From contig JARLIS010000005.1 in the NCBI GenBank assembly GCA_031291615.1, positions 1 through 64,000 of the forward strand: a DNA stretch of 64,000 bases, written 5' to 3'. The notes beneath the pieces are model-generated. The model ran no database searches. It had not been told where the DNA came from and saw only the letters and a program-made list of their open reading frames with translations. Every line of letters begins with the position of its first letter. The stretch's first letter is position 1. This stretch comes from Parvibaculum sp. (GTDB taxonomy: Bacteria > Pseudomonadota > Alphaproteobacteria > Parvibaculales > Parvibaculaceae). This document shows positions 1-9,014 of the stretch, in pieces. The position numbers were made by a program, and so were the translations under genes.

Positions 1-222
1 AATTCACCGCGCCCCGCGCGCGACATCTTCTCGACTTCTCCGTGTTCCGATTGCCGTACTGTCCGGGCGTCCGGTCCACGCGAGCCCGTTACTCTCGCGA
101 GTCCCGGATGTCGCTCGCCTCCCCACACAACGGCCGTTCCGGGGCGTCCCTTCCGCTGGAAGGCGATGGGAGTAATATGGGTACGGAATGGTGGGTGGGG
201 ATAAGAATATTGCTCAACACAA
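1..222. other. No gene recognised at the window edge
   Basis: GC-rich edge sequence before the AT-richer patch. Short open frames exist, but none shows a recognisable domain, convincing ribosome binding site or typical codon use. I see no tRNA, terminator or insertion-sequence end. It may be the tail of something that starts outside the window. Confidence 0.4.
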
Positions 223-880
223 CTAAGCCCCGCCTTGCCGCTTGTCCTGACTATCTTGAATCAGCTCCAAGGCATCTTGAGACAAACAAATTGATACTCT
301 CCTTACGACAAGCTTGCTGAGATTTACGGATTTTTGGATTAAATCTGCGCTCCAGCCGCTAGCCTGTGACATTCTGTGCACAACGAGATCTCTCTCGTCA
401 AAAACCTCGTTCCACTTTGCCGTGAGGAAAGTCACTCGAGCGTCAACATCATTTTCGGACGTATAGTCTTCCACCTCGTCACAATCACAGACTCGTTGCC
501 ACAGGTGAGAAAGCCCAACATTCTTGGAAATCTCCGTGACTTGGCGAGATTTAAAATTTCCCTGATTGTAAGTAATCTGCTCCTTCTGAAGACGGTATAG
601 GTATGTTGAGAAGCAAAGATTCTATAAGAAGAGATTTCTTCTTTGTCGACCATCTCAATCGGCGCTGATATTCAGGCCGCAGATTTATGACCTCTTTGCC
701 ATTTATGAGCGACCTTATTTGTGGCAGGAAAAAATTGTTGGACTGATAGATCACCCGAAATGAAATGTTTTTATAAGCGTCTTCTATTTCATTGTCTGTC
801 TTAAGTTGCTTTGGTCCTTCCGCGGGATCGACCTCCGGTTCCATCAATTCGTCGAGCGTATTTGAGTCAACTCGCTGCAT
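223..880 (-). pseudogene. Decayed DUF262 (GmrSD-type) protein remnant
   Basis: The 5' part (551-880, 109 codons) carries the start of a DUF262 domain: residues 66-96 include PEYQRRLRWSTKKKSLLIES followed by LLLNIPIP, the conserved N-terminal block of this family. The frame then ends at a TAA. The DGQQR nucleotide-binding motif that should follow is absent. A second frame, offset by one base, stays open from 621 to 223 and ends ...DSQDKRQGGA. The simplest reading is a gene that lost its middle and shifted frame. DUF262 proteins include the type IV restriction enzyme GmrSD and many phage-defence components. The patch is AT-richer than its surroundings, consistent with acquired DNA. A short intact protein at 551-880 cannot be excluded. 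Confidence 0.5.
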
Positions 881-1056
881 TATTTAGGTCTCATTTCTAA
901 GCGATCTCGGTTTGCCCAACACAGTATGACGACAATATTGGATACAGGCAAAACGACAGTCATTGCCCCACATCGCAGAACCCTTGCCTTCCCCCACGTC
1001 CCATTGCATTATCCGCGCCGCTTACTGACATTCCTGAAAGCTAACGGAGCGCGCCA

Positions 1057-2907
1057 ATGCCGAGCTACAAGGCCCCGGTCGAGGATTTCCTGTTTCTCTT
1101 CCATGAACTTCTCGGCATCGAGAAACGCACCGATCTGCCGGGGTTTGCGGAACTGACGCCCGACATGACGAGCGCCATCCTTGAGGGCGGCGCGAAGTTC
1201 TGCGAGGAAGTGCTCCAGCCCCTGAACCAGTCGGGCGACGAGGAAGGCTGCCACCTCGAAAACGGCGTCGTGCGCACGCCCAAGGGCTTCAAGGAAGCCT
1301 TCAAGGCCTATGCCGATGGCGGCTGGAACAAGCTCGGCGTGGCCGAGGAACTGGGCGGCGCGAACCTGCCCTCCGTCATCACCTTCGCCTTTTCGGAAAT
1401 GGGCTCGTCGGCCAATCAGGCTTTCGCCATGTATCCGGGTCTGTCGGGCGCGGCGCTGGGCGCGCTCTGGGCGACGGGCGAGGACTGGATGCGCAAGCAT
1501 GTTGCGAAGCGCATGGCCGACGGCGACTGGGCCGGCACCATGTGCCTGACCGAGCCCCATTGCGGCACCGACCTGAAACTCATGAAAACCCGCGCCGTGA
1601 AACAGGCCGACGGGACCTATCGCCTCTCCGGCACGAAGATCTTCATCTCCGGCGGCGACCAGGACATGACCGAGAACATCATCCACATGGTGATCGCGAA
1701 GATTCCGGGCGAGGACGGCAAGCTCGCCGACGACCTCTCCACCGTGAACTTCTTCATGGTGCCGAAGATGCTGGTCGATCCCGAGACGGGCGCGATCACG
1801 GGCCGCAACGGCGTGACGACGGGCGCGGTCGAAAAGAAGATGGGCATCAAGGGCAATGCGACCTGCGTGCTCAACTTCGACAATGCGGTCGCCTATCACC
1901 TGAAGGGCCGCGCGCCCGAGAAGAAGACCGAGACGGGCGAAGTCGTGAAGTCGAAATCGGCCGGCATGGCCGGCATGTTCGGCATGATGAACGGCGCGCG
2001 CATGGGCGTCGGCATTCAGGGCATCGCGGTGGGCGAAGTCGCCTATCAGAACGGCGTGGCCTATGCGCAGGAACGCCTTGCGGGCCGCGCGCTGACGGGC
2101 GCAAAGAACCCGAACGGCCCGGCTGACCCCATCCTCGTCTTCCCGGATGTGCGCCGCCTGCTCATCGCCTCGCGCAGCTTCGTCGAAGGCGCGCGCGCGC
2201 TTGCCATGTATGTCTCGTTCCTCTTTTCGGTTTCGCGCTCGAGCCCGGACCCGAAGGAGCGCGAGGAGGCCGAAGACCTTTCCCAGCTTTTCACGCCGGT
2301 CATCAAGGCCTATTTCACCGACAAGGGCTTCGAGGCGGCGAACGCCTCCATGCAGGTCTATGGCGGCCACGGCTATATCCGCGACAACGGCATGGAGCAG
2401 TTCGTGCGCGATGCGCGCATCAACCAGGTCTATGAAGGCGCGAACGGCATTCAGGCGCTCGACCTCGTCGCCCGCAAGATGACCTCGAAGGGCGGCCGCG
2501 CGACGCTGACCTTCTTCGGCAAGCTCGACGCCTTCATCAAGGAGAACGAGGGCATCGAGGAGATGAAGCCCTTCGTCGGACCGCTGAAGACGGGCTATGG
2601 CCGCCTCGGCGAAGCGGCGGGCTGGATGATGCAGAACGCGCCGAAGAATTTCGACAATGCGGGCGCCGCCTCCTACGACATCCTCAACATCTTCGGCACC
2701 GTGTCGCTGGCCTGGATGTGGGCGCAGATGGCGAAGATCGCGCTGGCGAAGCTGAAGGCCGGCGAGGGCAATGCCGAGTTCTACAAGCGCAAGCTCACGC
2801 TCGCGCGCTACTGGATGGAGCGCGAAGTGCCGCTGACCGCCGGCTGGCTCGAACGCGCCCGCGCCGGCGCCGACGGGCTTATGGAGCTTGATGCCTCGGG
2901 CTTCTGA
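1057..2907 (+). CDS. Acyl-CoA dehydrogenase, long (about 600 aa) DmdC-like class
   Basis: This is a 616-residue FAD-dependent acyl-CoA dehydrogenase of the long class with an extra C-terminal domain, the class that includes 3-methylmercaptopropionyl-CoA dehydrogenase. TMCLTEPHCGTDL lies near residues 161-173 in the flavin/substrate-binding middle domain and KIFISGGDQD follows. The C-terminal helical region has MQVYGGHGYI and YEGANGIQALDL, whose Glu near residue 459 is the expected catalytic base. The enzyme would oxidise an acyl-CoA to the 2-enoyl-CoA; chain specificity cannot be read. Start chosen at ATG 1057 behind an AGCTAACGGAG-like site. The gene stands alone and ends in a strong intrinsic terminator. 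Confidence 0.9.
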   Translation: MPSYKAPVEDFLFLFHELLGIEKRTDLPGFAELTPDMTSAILEGGAKFCEEVLQPLNQSGDEEGCHLENGVVRTPKGFKEAFKAYADGGWNKLGVAEELGGANLPSVITFAFSEMGSSANQAFAMYPGLSGAALGALWATGEDWMRKHVAKRMADGDWAGTMCLTEPHCGTDLKLMKTRAVKQADGTYRLSGTKIFISGGDQDMTENIIHMVIAKIPGEDGKLADDLSTVNFFMVPKMLVDPETGAITGRNGVTTGAVEKKMGIKGNATCVLNFDNAVAYHLKGRAPEKKTETGEVVKSKSAGMAGMFGMMNGARMGVGIQGIAVGEVAYQNGVAYAQERLAGRALTGAKNPNGPADPILVFPDVRRLLIASRSFVEGARALAMYVSFLFSVSRSSPDPKEREEAEDLSQLFTPVIKAYFTDKGFEAANASMQVYGGHGYIRDNGMEQFVRDARINQVYEGANGIQALDLVARKMTSKGGRATLTFFGKLDAFIKENEGIEEMKPFVGPLKTGYGRLGEAAGWMMQNAPKNFDNAGAASYDILNIFGTVSLAWMWAQMAKIALAKLKAGEGNAEFYKRKLTLARYWMEREVPLTAGWLERARAGADGLMELDASGF

Positions 2908-2928
2908 GGCCTCATTGATGGATGCGAA

Positions 2929-2954
2929 AAGGGCGCCTTCGGGCGCCCTTTTTG
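2929..2954 (+). terminator. Intrinsic terminator with UUCG tetraloop
   Basis: AAGGGCGCC, a TTCG loop and GGCGCCCTT are followed by a short T tract. It lies 22 bases after the acyl-CoA dehydrogenase stop codon. Confidence 0.9.
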
Positions 2955-2971
2955 TTTGGCGGCTTGTTCAA

Positions 2972-3055
2972 CCCGTCATCCCGGCGAAAGCCGGGATCCA
3001 TCTTTGCGCCGACCGGTGAGGGAAGGTGGACCCCGGCTTTCGCCGGGGTGACGGA
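2972..3055. repeat. Paired palindromic intergenic repeat (REP-like)
   Basis: CCCGTCATCCCGGCGAAAGC is followed about 50 bases later by its inverted counterpart, GGACCCCGGCTTTCGCCGGG then GTGACGG. Both halves are themselves hairpins around GGCGAAAGCC. The GTCATCCCGGCGAAAGCCGG unit is typical of short repeats scattered between genes in alphaproteobacteria; other genomic copies cannot be seen from here. Confidence 0.7.
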
Positions 3056-3161
3056 AAAGGGTTGGGGGCGGGGAAGGAATGGCGGCTAGGAAGGAAAGGC
3101 GGCGGGAAGGAGTGGCAAGGGATCAGACGGCCCCTATCCCGCCGCGCGGCTTCACGGCAAT

Positions 3162-5021
3162 ATGCGCTCCATGCCAGACGCCCATTCGACGCCGCTCCTC
3201 TATCCGCTGATCTTCCTCGCCGCCGCCGTCGTCGCGGTGCCGGTGTTCCGCAAGCTCGGGCTCGGCGCGGTCATCGGCTATCTGGCGGCGGGCATCGCCA
3301 TCGGCCCGCATGGCGCGGGGCTCTTTTCCGATCCTGAATCGATCTTCGGCCTCGCCGAACTCGGCGTGGTGCTGCTCCTCTTCATCATCGGCCTCGAACT
3401 CAAGCCCTCGCGCCTCTGGGCCATGCGCCGCGATATCCTCTGGCTCGGCCTCGGCCAGCTCGTCGCCTGCGGCGCGGCGCTTGCGGGCCTTGCCATGCTG
3501 GCGGGCCTCGATGCGCGCGCCGCCGTCATCGCGGGCGCGGGCCTCGCCCTGTCCTCGACCGCCTTCGCCGCGCCCCTGATGGAGGAGCGCGGCGAGCTCA
3601 CCTCCGCTTACGGCCAGCGCGCCTTTTCGATCCTGCTGTTGCAGGACCTCGCCATCGTGCCGCTGCTCGCCCTCGTCGCGCTGCTGGTGCCCGGCGAAAA
3701 AGCGCCGACCGGCGGCTGGACCGACACCGCAATCATCTTCGGCGCGGTCGCGCTTGTCGTGCTGATCGGGCGCTATCTGCTGAACCCGATGTTCCGCATT
3801 CTCGCCAACGTGGGCGCGCATGAAATCATGACGGCGGCCGCCCTTCTCGTCGTGCTGGGCGCGGCGACCATCATGAAGCTCGCCGGCCTCTCCATGGCGA
3901 TGGGCGCCTTCCTTGCAGGCGTGCTGCTCGCTGAATCGAGCTTCCGCCACGAGCTCGAAGCCGACATCGAACCCTTTCGCGGGCTTCTCCTCGGCCTCTT
4001 CTTCATCACCGTCGGCATGGGCATCAATCTCAGCCTCGTCTTCGACAACTGGCTGCTCGTCGCCGCCGCCGTGCCGGCCTTCATGGCCGTGAAAAGCCTC
4101 GCCATCTATGTCCTCGCCCGCGTCTCGGGCTCGAGCCATGCGGATGCGGCGCGGATCGGCGGCGTGCTCTCGCAAGGCGGCGAATTCGCCTTCGTCCTTT
4201 TCGGCGCGGCGGCGACGGCCGGCGTCATGGGCGACAGTGACGCCAACATGCTCACCGCCATCGTCACCATCTCGCTCGCCCTGACGCCGCTCGCCTTCGC
4301 CCTCGCCACGCGCCTCGGCCGAACGACGACCGAACAGGAGACGATGGAATCCGATTTCTCCGACGTGAAGGGCAAGGTCATCATCATTGGCTTCGGCCGC
4401 TTCGGCCAGATCGTCGCGCAATTCCTGCTCTCGCAGGGGATCGAGGTGACGGCAATCGACGACAATGTCGAACAGATCCGCGCCGCCTCGCGCTTCGGCT
4501 TCCGCGTCTATTACGGCGACGGCACCAGGCTCGACGTGCTGCGCGCGGCGGGCGCGGCGGATGCGACGCTGATCGCGCTCTGCGTCGTGCGCAAGGACGT
4601 GGCCATGCGCATCGTCGATCTCGTCCAGGCGCAGTTTCCGCTGGCGAAACTCTATGTGCGCTCGCGCGACCGCCGCCACACGCTCGACCTCCTGCGCCGC
4701 AATGTCGACTTCCAGATCCGCGAGACCTACGAATCCGCCGTCGCCTTCGGCGTCGCGGCGCTGGAAGGCCTCGGCATTACGCGCGAGAAGGCGAAAGAAG
4801 TCGAGGAAGACATGCGCCGCCGCGACGCCGAACGCCTCGCGATCCAGCTTTCCGAAAATGAAGTGCTGGCGGGCAGCCACCTCATGCATACGCGGCCCGT
4901 GCAGCCCGAACCGCTGGTGCAGCCGAAGCGCGCCGCGAAATCCCTGACGGCCGAAACGGAAGCCCTGACCAAAACCGAAGACCACGTCTCCACCGATGCG
5001 GAACCCGCAAGCGTGACCTGA
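3162..5021 (+). CDS. CPA2-family cation:proton antiporter (KefB/KefC-like) with TrkA-N domain
   Basis: This 619-residue membrane protein has an exchanger domain of about 12 hydrophobic segments (residues 10-390). A cytoplasmic Rossmann domain follows, opening with VIIIGFGRFGQ near residue 405, the NAD-binding signature of TrkA-N/KTN domains. Members move K+ or Na+ against protons; KefB/KefC types are gated by glutathione adducts or nucleotides. The acidic tail after residue 550 is variable. Start is ATG 3162, with an in-frame ATG at 3171 as alternative; neither has a strong ribosome site. A second, more YbaL-like member lies at 54660. The transported ion is not readable from sequence. Confidence 0.9.
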   Translation: MRSMPDAHSTPLLYPLIFLAAAVVAVPVFRKLGLGAVIGYLAAGIAIGPHGAGLFSDPESIFGLAELGVVLLLFIIGLELKPSRLWAMRRDILWLGLGQLVACGAALAGLAMLAGLDARAAVIAGAGLALSSTAFAAPLMEERGELTSAYGQRAFSILLLQDLAIVPLLALVALLVPGEKAPTGGWTDTAIIFGAVALVVLIGRYLLNPMFRILANVGAHEIMTAAALLVVLGAATIMKLAGLSMAMGAFLAGVLLAESSFRHELEADIEPFRGLLLGLFFITVGMGINLSLVFDNWLLVAAAVPAFMAVKSLAIYVLARVSGSSHADAARIGGVLSQGGEFAFVLFGAAATAGVMGDSDANMLTAIVTISLALTPLAFALATRLGRTTTEQETMESDFSDVKGKVIIIGFGRFGQIVAQFLLSQGIEVTAIDDNVEQIRAASRFGFRVYYGDGTRLDVLRAAGAADATLIALCVVRKDVAMRIVDLVQAQFPLAKLYVRSRDRRHTLDLLRRNVDFQIRETYESAVAFGVAALEGLGITREKAKEVEEDMRRRDAERLAIQLSENEVLAGSHLMHTRPVQPEPLVQPKRAAKSLTAETEALTKTEDHVSTDAEPASVT

Positions 5022-5076
5022 GAGGCCTTGTCGCTATAGGCTCGCCGCATCGCAATCTCGAAATGAGGAAAAGCAG

Positions 5077-5844
5077 ATGAAAAATCTCTTCGACATAAAG
5101 GGCAAGGTCGCGCTCGTGACCGGCGGCTCGCGCGGCATCGGCGAAATGATCGCCACCGGCTTCGTCGAGGCGGGCGCCAAGGTCTATATCTCGGCGCGCA
5201 AGGCCCAGGTCTGCAACGAACTCGCCGAAGAACTGTCGAAGAAGGGCACCTGCATCTCGCTGCCGACCGATCTCGGCACGACGCAGGGCATCGAATGGCT
5301 GGCCGCCGAAATCGCCAAGCGCGAGCCGAAGCTCGACATACTGGTCAACAATGCGGGCGCGGCCTGGGGCGAACCCATCGACCAGTATTCCGAAAGCGGC
5401 TGGGACAAGGTGATGTCGATCAACCTCAAGGGCCCCTTCTTCGTGACGCAGAAGCTCCTGCCGCTTCTCCGCAAGGCGGGCACGGCGGAAGACCCGGCCC
5501 GCGTCATCAACATCGCCTCGATCAACGGCATCGTGCCGCCGGAGCTTGAGACCTATGCCTATTCCTCCTCCAAGGCCGGCTGCATCATGCTGACGCGCCA
5601 TCTCGCCGGACGGCTGGCGCGCGAGAACATCCTCGTCAACGCCATCGCCCCCGGACCCTTCCCGAGCCAGATGATGAAGGCGACGCTCGAAACCTTCGGC
5701 GACGAGATCAGGGCGTCGAACCCGCGAAAGCGCATCGGTACGCCGGAAGACATTGCAGGCGTCGCGATCTTCCTCTCCTCGCGGGCAAGCGCCTATACGA
5801 CGGGCGCCGTCATCCCCTGCGACGGCGGCGCGGCCGAGGTCTGA
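5077..5844 (+). CDS. SDR family NAD(P)-dependent oxidoreductase (RhlG/FabG-like)
   Basis: This 255-residue classical short-chain dehydrogenase has the cofactor loop TGGSRGIG at residues 15-22, NNAG near 90, and the catalytic YSSSK near 163-167 with the paired Ser upstream in INIASINGI. The extra stretch around AEDPARVINIASINGIVPPE is the RhlG-type pattern, the group related to 3-ketoacyl reductases. A clear GAGGAAA ribosome site precedes ATG 5077. It is monocistronic and ends in GGAAEV. The substrate is unknown; a carbonyl or 3-oxoacyl reduction is the family expectation. Confidence 0.88.
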   Translation: MKNLFDIKGKVALVTGGSRGIGEMIATGFVEAGAKVYISARKAQVCNELAEELSKKGTCISLPTDLGTTQGIEWLAAEIAKREPKLDILVNNAGAAWGEPIDQYSESGWDKVMSINLKGPFFVTQKLLPLLRKAGTAEDPARVINIASINGIVPPELETYAYSSSKAGCIMLTRHLAGRLARENILVNAIAPGPFPSQMMKATLETFGDEIRASNPRKRIGTPEDIAGVAIFLSSRASAYTTGAVIPCDGGAAEV

Positions 5845-5921
5845 GCCCCGGTCATGCCGCTGTCATCGGACCGACGCGAAGCCCTGCGATGATCCGCAAA
5901 ACAACCCTTCGGAGACCTGCC

Positions 5922-6731
5922 ATGAGATTCTCGCCCGCAGCCCTTCTTGCCGTCGCTCTGCTTCTTGCACCCACGGCGCTGGCGGCGAAGGACCTCGCCC
6001 CCTCCGACGGCATCGCGCTCGATCTCGAAAAGGTCCTGCCCTGCCCGCCGCAAAGCAATGTTGCGGCGGGTGCGGGCTTCACATGCGCGCAGGCGCCCGC
6101 GCTTGAGAAGCGCGATTATCAGGCCGTACTCGACGCGCAGAAAAATGCCACGCCCGAGGAAAAGACGCTGGCCATCGCCGATGCGGCAAGGCCGAGCGTC
6201 GCCCAGTTCGGCCGCCCGCTCTGGCAGCAGATCGCAGGCCCCGCCTGCAAGATCGCGCCGGATATCGCCGCCGCCAAGGACGACAAGGAGCTCGCCGACA
6301 AACTGCCCGCGACGGTTGCCGTCTTCAAGGCGATGACGAAGGAAAGCATCCGCACCAGCGGCGGCGCGAAAAAGGTCTATAACCGCCTGCGCCCCTTCGA
6401 CACGGTGATCGAGGGAATGCCGCGCATCGTCCCGCTGCTCCCCGTCGACAATCTGAAGGACAGCCCCTCCTATCCGAGCGGCCACACGGCCTTCGCCTAT
6501 GAGGCAGCCCTCATTCTTTCCAATCTCGTGCCGGAAGAGCAGGACCTGATCTATGCCCGCGCCGCACAATATGGGCACAACCGCCTCGTCGTCGGCGTCC
6601 ACTATCCAAGCGACGTCGAGCAGGGCCGCGTCAGCGGCGAATTGATCGCAGGCGCCTTTTTGCAGAAGGACGATTTCCGCGCCCTGCTGGAAAAGGCCCG
6701 CCCGGAAATCCGCAAGACGCTTTGCCGCTGA
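5922..6731 (+). CDS. Class A (PAP2-fold) acid phosphatase, secreted
   Basis: ATG 5922 follows a GGAG site and opens a signal peptide (MRFSPAALLAVALLLAPTAL, then AA). The mature protein carries all three PAP2 phosphatase motifs: KKVYNRLRP near residue 149, SYPSGHT near 183 and HNRLVVGVHYPSD near 219. The last supplies the histidine nucleophile and its Asp partner. At 269 residues it matches class A bacterial non-specific acid phosphatases, which hydrolyse phosphomonoesters in the periplasm. An in-frame ATG at 5889 would place 11 charged residues before the signal peptide and is rejected. It converges on the minus-strand hydrolase 10 bases away with no clear terminator between. Confidence 0.9.
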   Translation: MRFSPAALLAVALLLAPTALAAKDLAPSDGIALDLEKVLPCPPQSNVAAGAGFTCAQAPALEKRDYQAVLDAQKNATPEEKTLAIADAARPSVAQFGRPLWQQIAGPACKIAPDIAAAKDDKELADKLPATVAVFKAMTKESIRTSGGAKKVYNRLRPFDTVIEGMPRIVPLLPVDNLKDSPSYPSGHTAFAYEAALILSNLVPEEQDLIYARAAQYGHNRLVVGVHYPSDVEQGRVSGELIAGAFLQKDDFRALLEKARPEIRKTLCR

Positions 6732-6740
6732 GGCGCGACG

Positions 6741-7883
6741 CTAGCTGGCGAACCGCGCGAGGAAGCGCCTGAACCAGAGCCCGAGGCGCGCGACAAGGCC
6801 GAGGTGCGTGGGCGCGGGCGCGGCGACGACCGCCGGCAGCGCATCCGCCATGACGATGGCAGGCAGGGCCTCCGCAACCTCGTGAACCGCTTCAGCAACG
6901 GCCGACGCTTCATGCGCGACCATATCCTGCGCTTTGGTCCAGGCATCGGCGAGGCGATGCGGCTCGGGCTCCTTCTTCGCAACGATCTTTGCGCCCGTCG
7001 CCCGCTCCGCCGCCGCCACGATGGCGTCGGCGAAAACGCCGACGAGGCGGAGCGGAATGTCGTGGCCCATGCCGGGCACGATGCGAAGCTCCGCATCGTC
7101 GATATTGGCGGCCGTGTCGCGGCCCGCCTCGATCGGCACCAGCGGATCGTCTTCTCCATGCAGCACAACCGTCGGCGCGACGATGCGCCGGAGCTTCGGC
7201 CGTCTGTCGCCATTGGTCATGACGGCGGCGATCTGGCGGAGAACGCCCGCCGGGTAATAGGCGCGCTTTGCGTCGCGCGTCACCCATTTCCGCAAGGTGC
7301 CTTCGTCGGTCGGAAACTTCGGGCTGCCGATGGCCCGGTAGGTCTTGATGCCGCGCGCGACGATGGCGTCGAAGTTCGAGGCGGAAGGCGCGGGCGACAT
7401 GATCTGCGCCAGCACGCGCGGCTTGGGATGCGGCAGCATCGGATTGCCGGAACTCGACATGATGGAGGTGAGCGACAGCACGCGCTCGGGATAGTCTGCG
7501 GCGATGAGCTGCGCGATCATGCCGCCCATGGACGCCCCGACGATATGGGCCTTCTCGATACCGAGCGCATCCATGAGGCCGACAGCGTCGTCCGCCATGT
7601 CGCCGAGCGTATAGGGCACGAAGGAGGGCGCGCCGGCCATGACGGAGGCGAAGCTTTCCGGGAAATTGAAGAAGCTGCCGCGCTCGATCCGGCTCGACAG
7701 GCCGGTATCGCGATTGTCGAAGCGGATGACACGGTAGCCCCGCGTCACAAGCTCGTTGCAAAGCGCGACGGGCCATTGGGTGAGCTGGGCGCCGAGCCCC
7801 ATGATGAGCAGGATCGCTTCGTGCGACGGATCGCCAAAGCTCTCATACTCGATCTCCATGTCGTTGGACTTCGCTCTGGGCAT
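6741..7883 (-). CDS. Alpha/beta hydrolase with Ala-rich C-terminal extension
   Basis: This is a 380-residue alpha/beta hydrolase. The nucleophile elbow GASMGG has Ser118, the acid is in HGEDDPLVP near residue 248 and the base in GMGHD near 275. N-terminal MGLGAQLTQWP forms the oxyanion-hole region. The core ends near residue 300; the last 80 residues are Ala-rich and finish with a basic-hydrophobic segment (LWFRRFLARF) missing from its two paralogues. The tail may anchor the protein to membrane or lipid. It is about as similar to the gene at 9015 as expected for a tandem duplicate. Substrate unknown; an ester or lactone is the family expectation. Confidence 0.85.
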   Translation of the reverse strand: MPRAKSNDMEIEYESFGDPSHEAILLIMGLGAQLTQWPVALCNELVTRGYRVIRFDNRDTGLSSRIERGSFFNFPESFASVMAGAPSFVPYTLGDMADDAVGLMDALGIEKAHIVGASMGGMIAQLIAADYPERVLSLTSIMSSSGNPMLPHPKPRVLAQIMSPAPSASNFDAIVARGIKTYRAIGSPKFPTDEGTLRKWVTRDAKRAYYPAGVLRQIAAVMTNGDRRPKLRRIVAPTVVLHGEDDPLVPIEAGRDTAANIDDAELRIVPGMGHDIPLRLVGVFADAIVAAAERATGAKIVAKKEPEPHRLADAWTKAQDMVAHEASAVAEAVHEVAEALPAIVMADALPAVVAAPAPTHLGLVARLGLWFRRFLARFAS

Positions 7884-7950
7884 AGGCGAACCGCTCCGAT
7901 ACGCAAGATGCCCTCCCCTTCAATCAATATGGATGCGCGGGGCCAAATAG

Positions 7951-7984
7951 AAAAGCCCCGCAATATGCCGCATGCGGGGCTTTT
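7951..7984 (-). terminator. Intrinsic terminator, T-rich on both strands
   Basis: AAAAGCCCCGCA and TGCGGGGCTTTT form a 12-bp stem around a 10-base loop. It is placed to end minus-strand transcription from the hydrolase pair at 8098-9923 before the next hydrolase. The run of T on both strands would also stop plus-strand transcripts. Confidence 0.85.
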
Positions 7985-7993
7985 GTTTTGTCG

Positions 7994-8087
7994 ATCCTTC
8001 GAGACGGGCCTTCGGCCCTCCTCAGGATGAGGACGTTATTTTTATCCCTCATCCTGAGGAGGCGCGGAACGCGCCGTCTCGAAGGAT
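7994..8087. repeat. Long palindromic intergenic repeat, copy 1
   Basis: ATCCTTCGAGACG at the left end pairs with CGTCTCGAAGGAT at the right end. An inner pair, CCTCAGGATGAGG and CCTCATCCTGAGGAGG, encloses a short AT-rich loop. The same architecture recurs at 25162-25264, so this is a dispersed element and not a gene-specific structure. Confidence 0.8.
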
Positions 8088-8097
8088 GGCCAACCTG

Positions 8098-9009
8098 TTA
8101 CTCGGCGGCCGCCTTGCGCTCGGCGCCGCGCGCATGCGCCTCGATCAGCCCGACGAAGCGGGAAGTGAGTTCGACCGGCATGTCGTGGCCCATCCCGTCG
8201 ATCAGTTCAAGCTTTGCCCCCGGCACGGATTTCGCCGTGTCGATGCCGCCCTCGACGCGGACGAGCGGGTCGGCCTTGCCATGGATCACGAGGAAAGGCA
8301 CGCGCACATTCTTCAGGCGCTCGACGCGCGAACCGTCGCCGACAATGGCCGCATATTGGCGCAGCGTGCCTTCCGGGTAGTACATGTGATCGAACTCGCC
8401 GGCGCAGCGCGCATAAAGCGCCTCGTCGCTCATCGGATAGGCGGGGCTCTGATAGACGCGCCGCCCCTTCATGCGGTGACGGATGACGACCTCGCGTTCA
8501 TCCGACGCGGGCATCTGCTGCAAGGCGGCCATCGCCTCGTCGCTCGCCTTGGGCAGATCGAAATTGCCGGTCGTCGACATGATCGAGGTGACGGAGATGA
8601 GCCGGTCGGGATGATTGATCGCCATGGCCTGCACGATCATGCCGCCCATGGAAATGCCCATGACATGCGCCCGCTCGATGCCGAGCGCGGTGAGGAGGCC
8701 GATGCCGTCCGCCGCCATGTCGGACAGCGTATAGGGAATGGCGGGCGTTTTGCCCTCGCGCAGGGCGGCCACCACCTCGTCGATCTTCGGCAGGCCCCTC
8801 AGCTTTTCGCTGCGGCCGACATCGCGATTGTCGTAGCGGATGACGCGGAAGCCCTTGGCCTTGAAGGCGTCCATGAGTTCCGGCGTCCAGCTCATCATGG
8901 TCGAGCCATAGCCGTTGACGAAAAGAAGCGGCGCGCCGTCTGCGGGGCCGCGATCTTCGTAATTGATGGTGATGCCGTTCGCCTTCACCGTTTTCTGATT
9001 GGCGGTCAT
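8098..9009 (-). CDS. Alpha/beta hydrolase, middle of three
   Basis: This 303-residue alpha/beta hydrolase has Ser120 in GISMGG, an acid in HGKADPLVR and a histidine in GMGHDMP. Start is ATG 9009 (MTANQKTVKANGITINYED), only 5 bases after the stop of the upstream hydrolase gene, so the two are almost certainly cotranscribed. Further in-frame upstream codons would lie inside that gene and read as low-complexity Arg-rich sequence, so they are rejected. Compared with the flanking genes its cap region is more divergent (RGLPKIDEVVAALREGKTPA). Function beyond hydrolysis is not readable. Confidence 0.85.
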   Translation of the reverse strand: MTANQKTVKANGITINYEDRGPADGAPLLFVNGYGSTMMSWTPELMDAFKAKGFRVIRYDNRDVGRSEKLRGLPKIDEVVAALREGKTPAIPYTLSDMAADGIGLLTALGIERAHVMGISMGGMIVQAMAINHPDRLISVTSIMSTTGNFDLPKASDEAMAALQQMPASDEREVVIRHRMKGRRVYQSPAYPMSDEALYARCAGEFDHMYYPEGTLRQYAAIVGDGSRVERLKNVRVPFLVIHGKADPLVRVEGGIDTAKSVPGAKLELIDGMGHDMPVELTSRFVGLIEAHARGAERKAAAE

Positions 9010-9014
9010 GGGGC

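Noticed and set aside
1009..2370. Long minus-strand open frame opposite the acyl-CoA dehydrogenase
   Set aside because: It is His/Arg-rich with no domain and mirrors the GC-biased third codon positions of the real gene.
2972..3055. CRISPR-like repeat
   Set aside because: Only one inverted pair with no regular spacers; it is a REP-like palindrome.
3123..4985. 620-codon minus-strand frame opposite the antiporter
   Set aside because: Low-complexity charged sequence; the plus strand has clear membrane and TrkA-N motifs.
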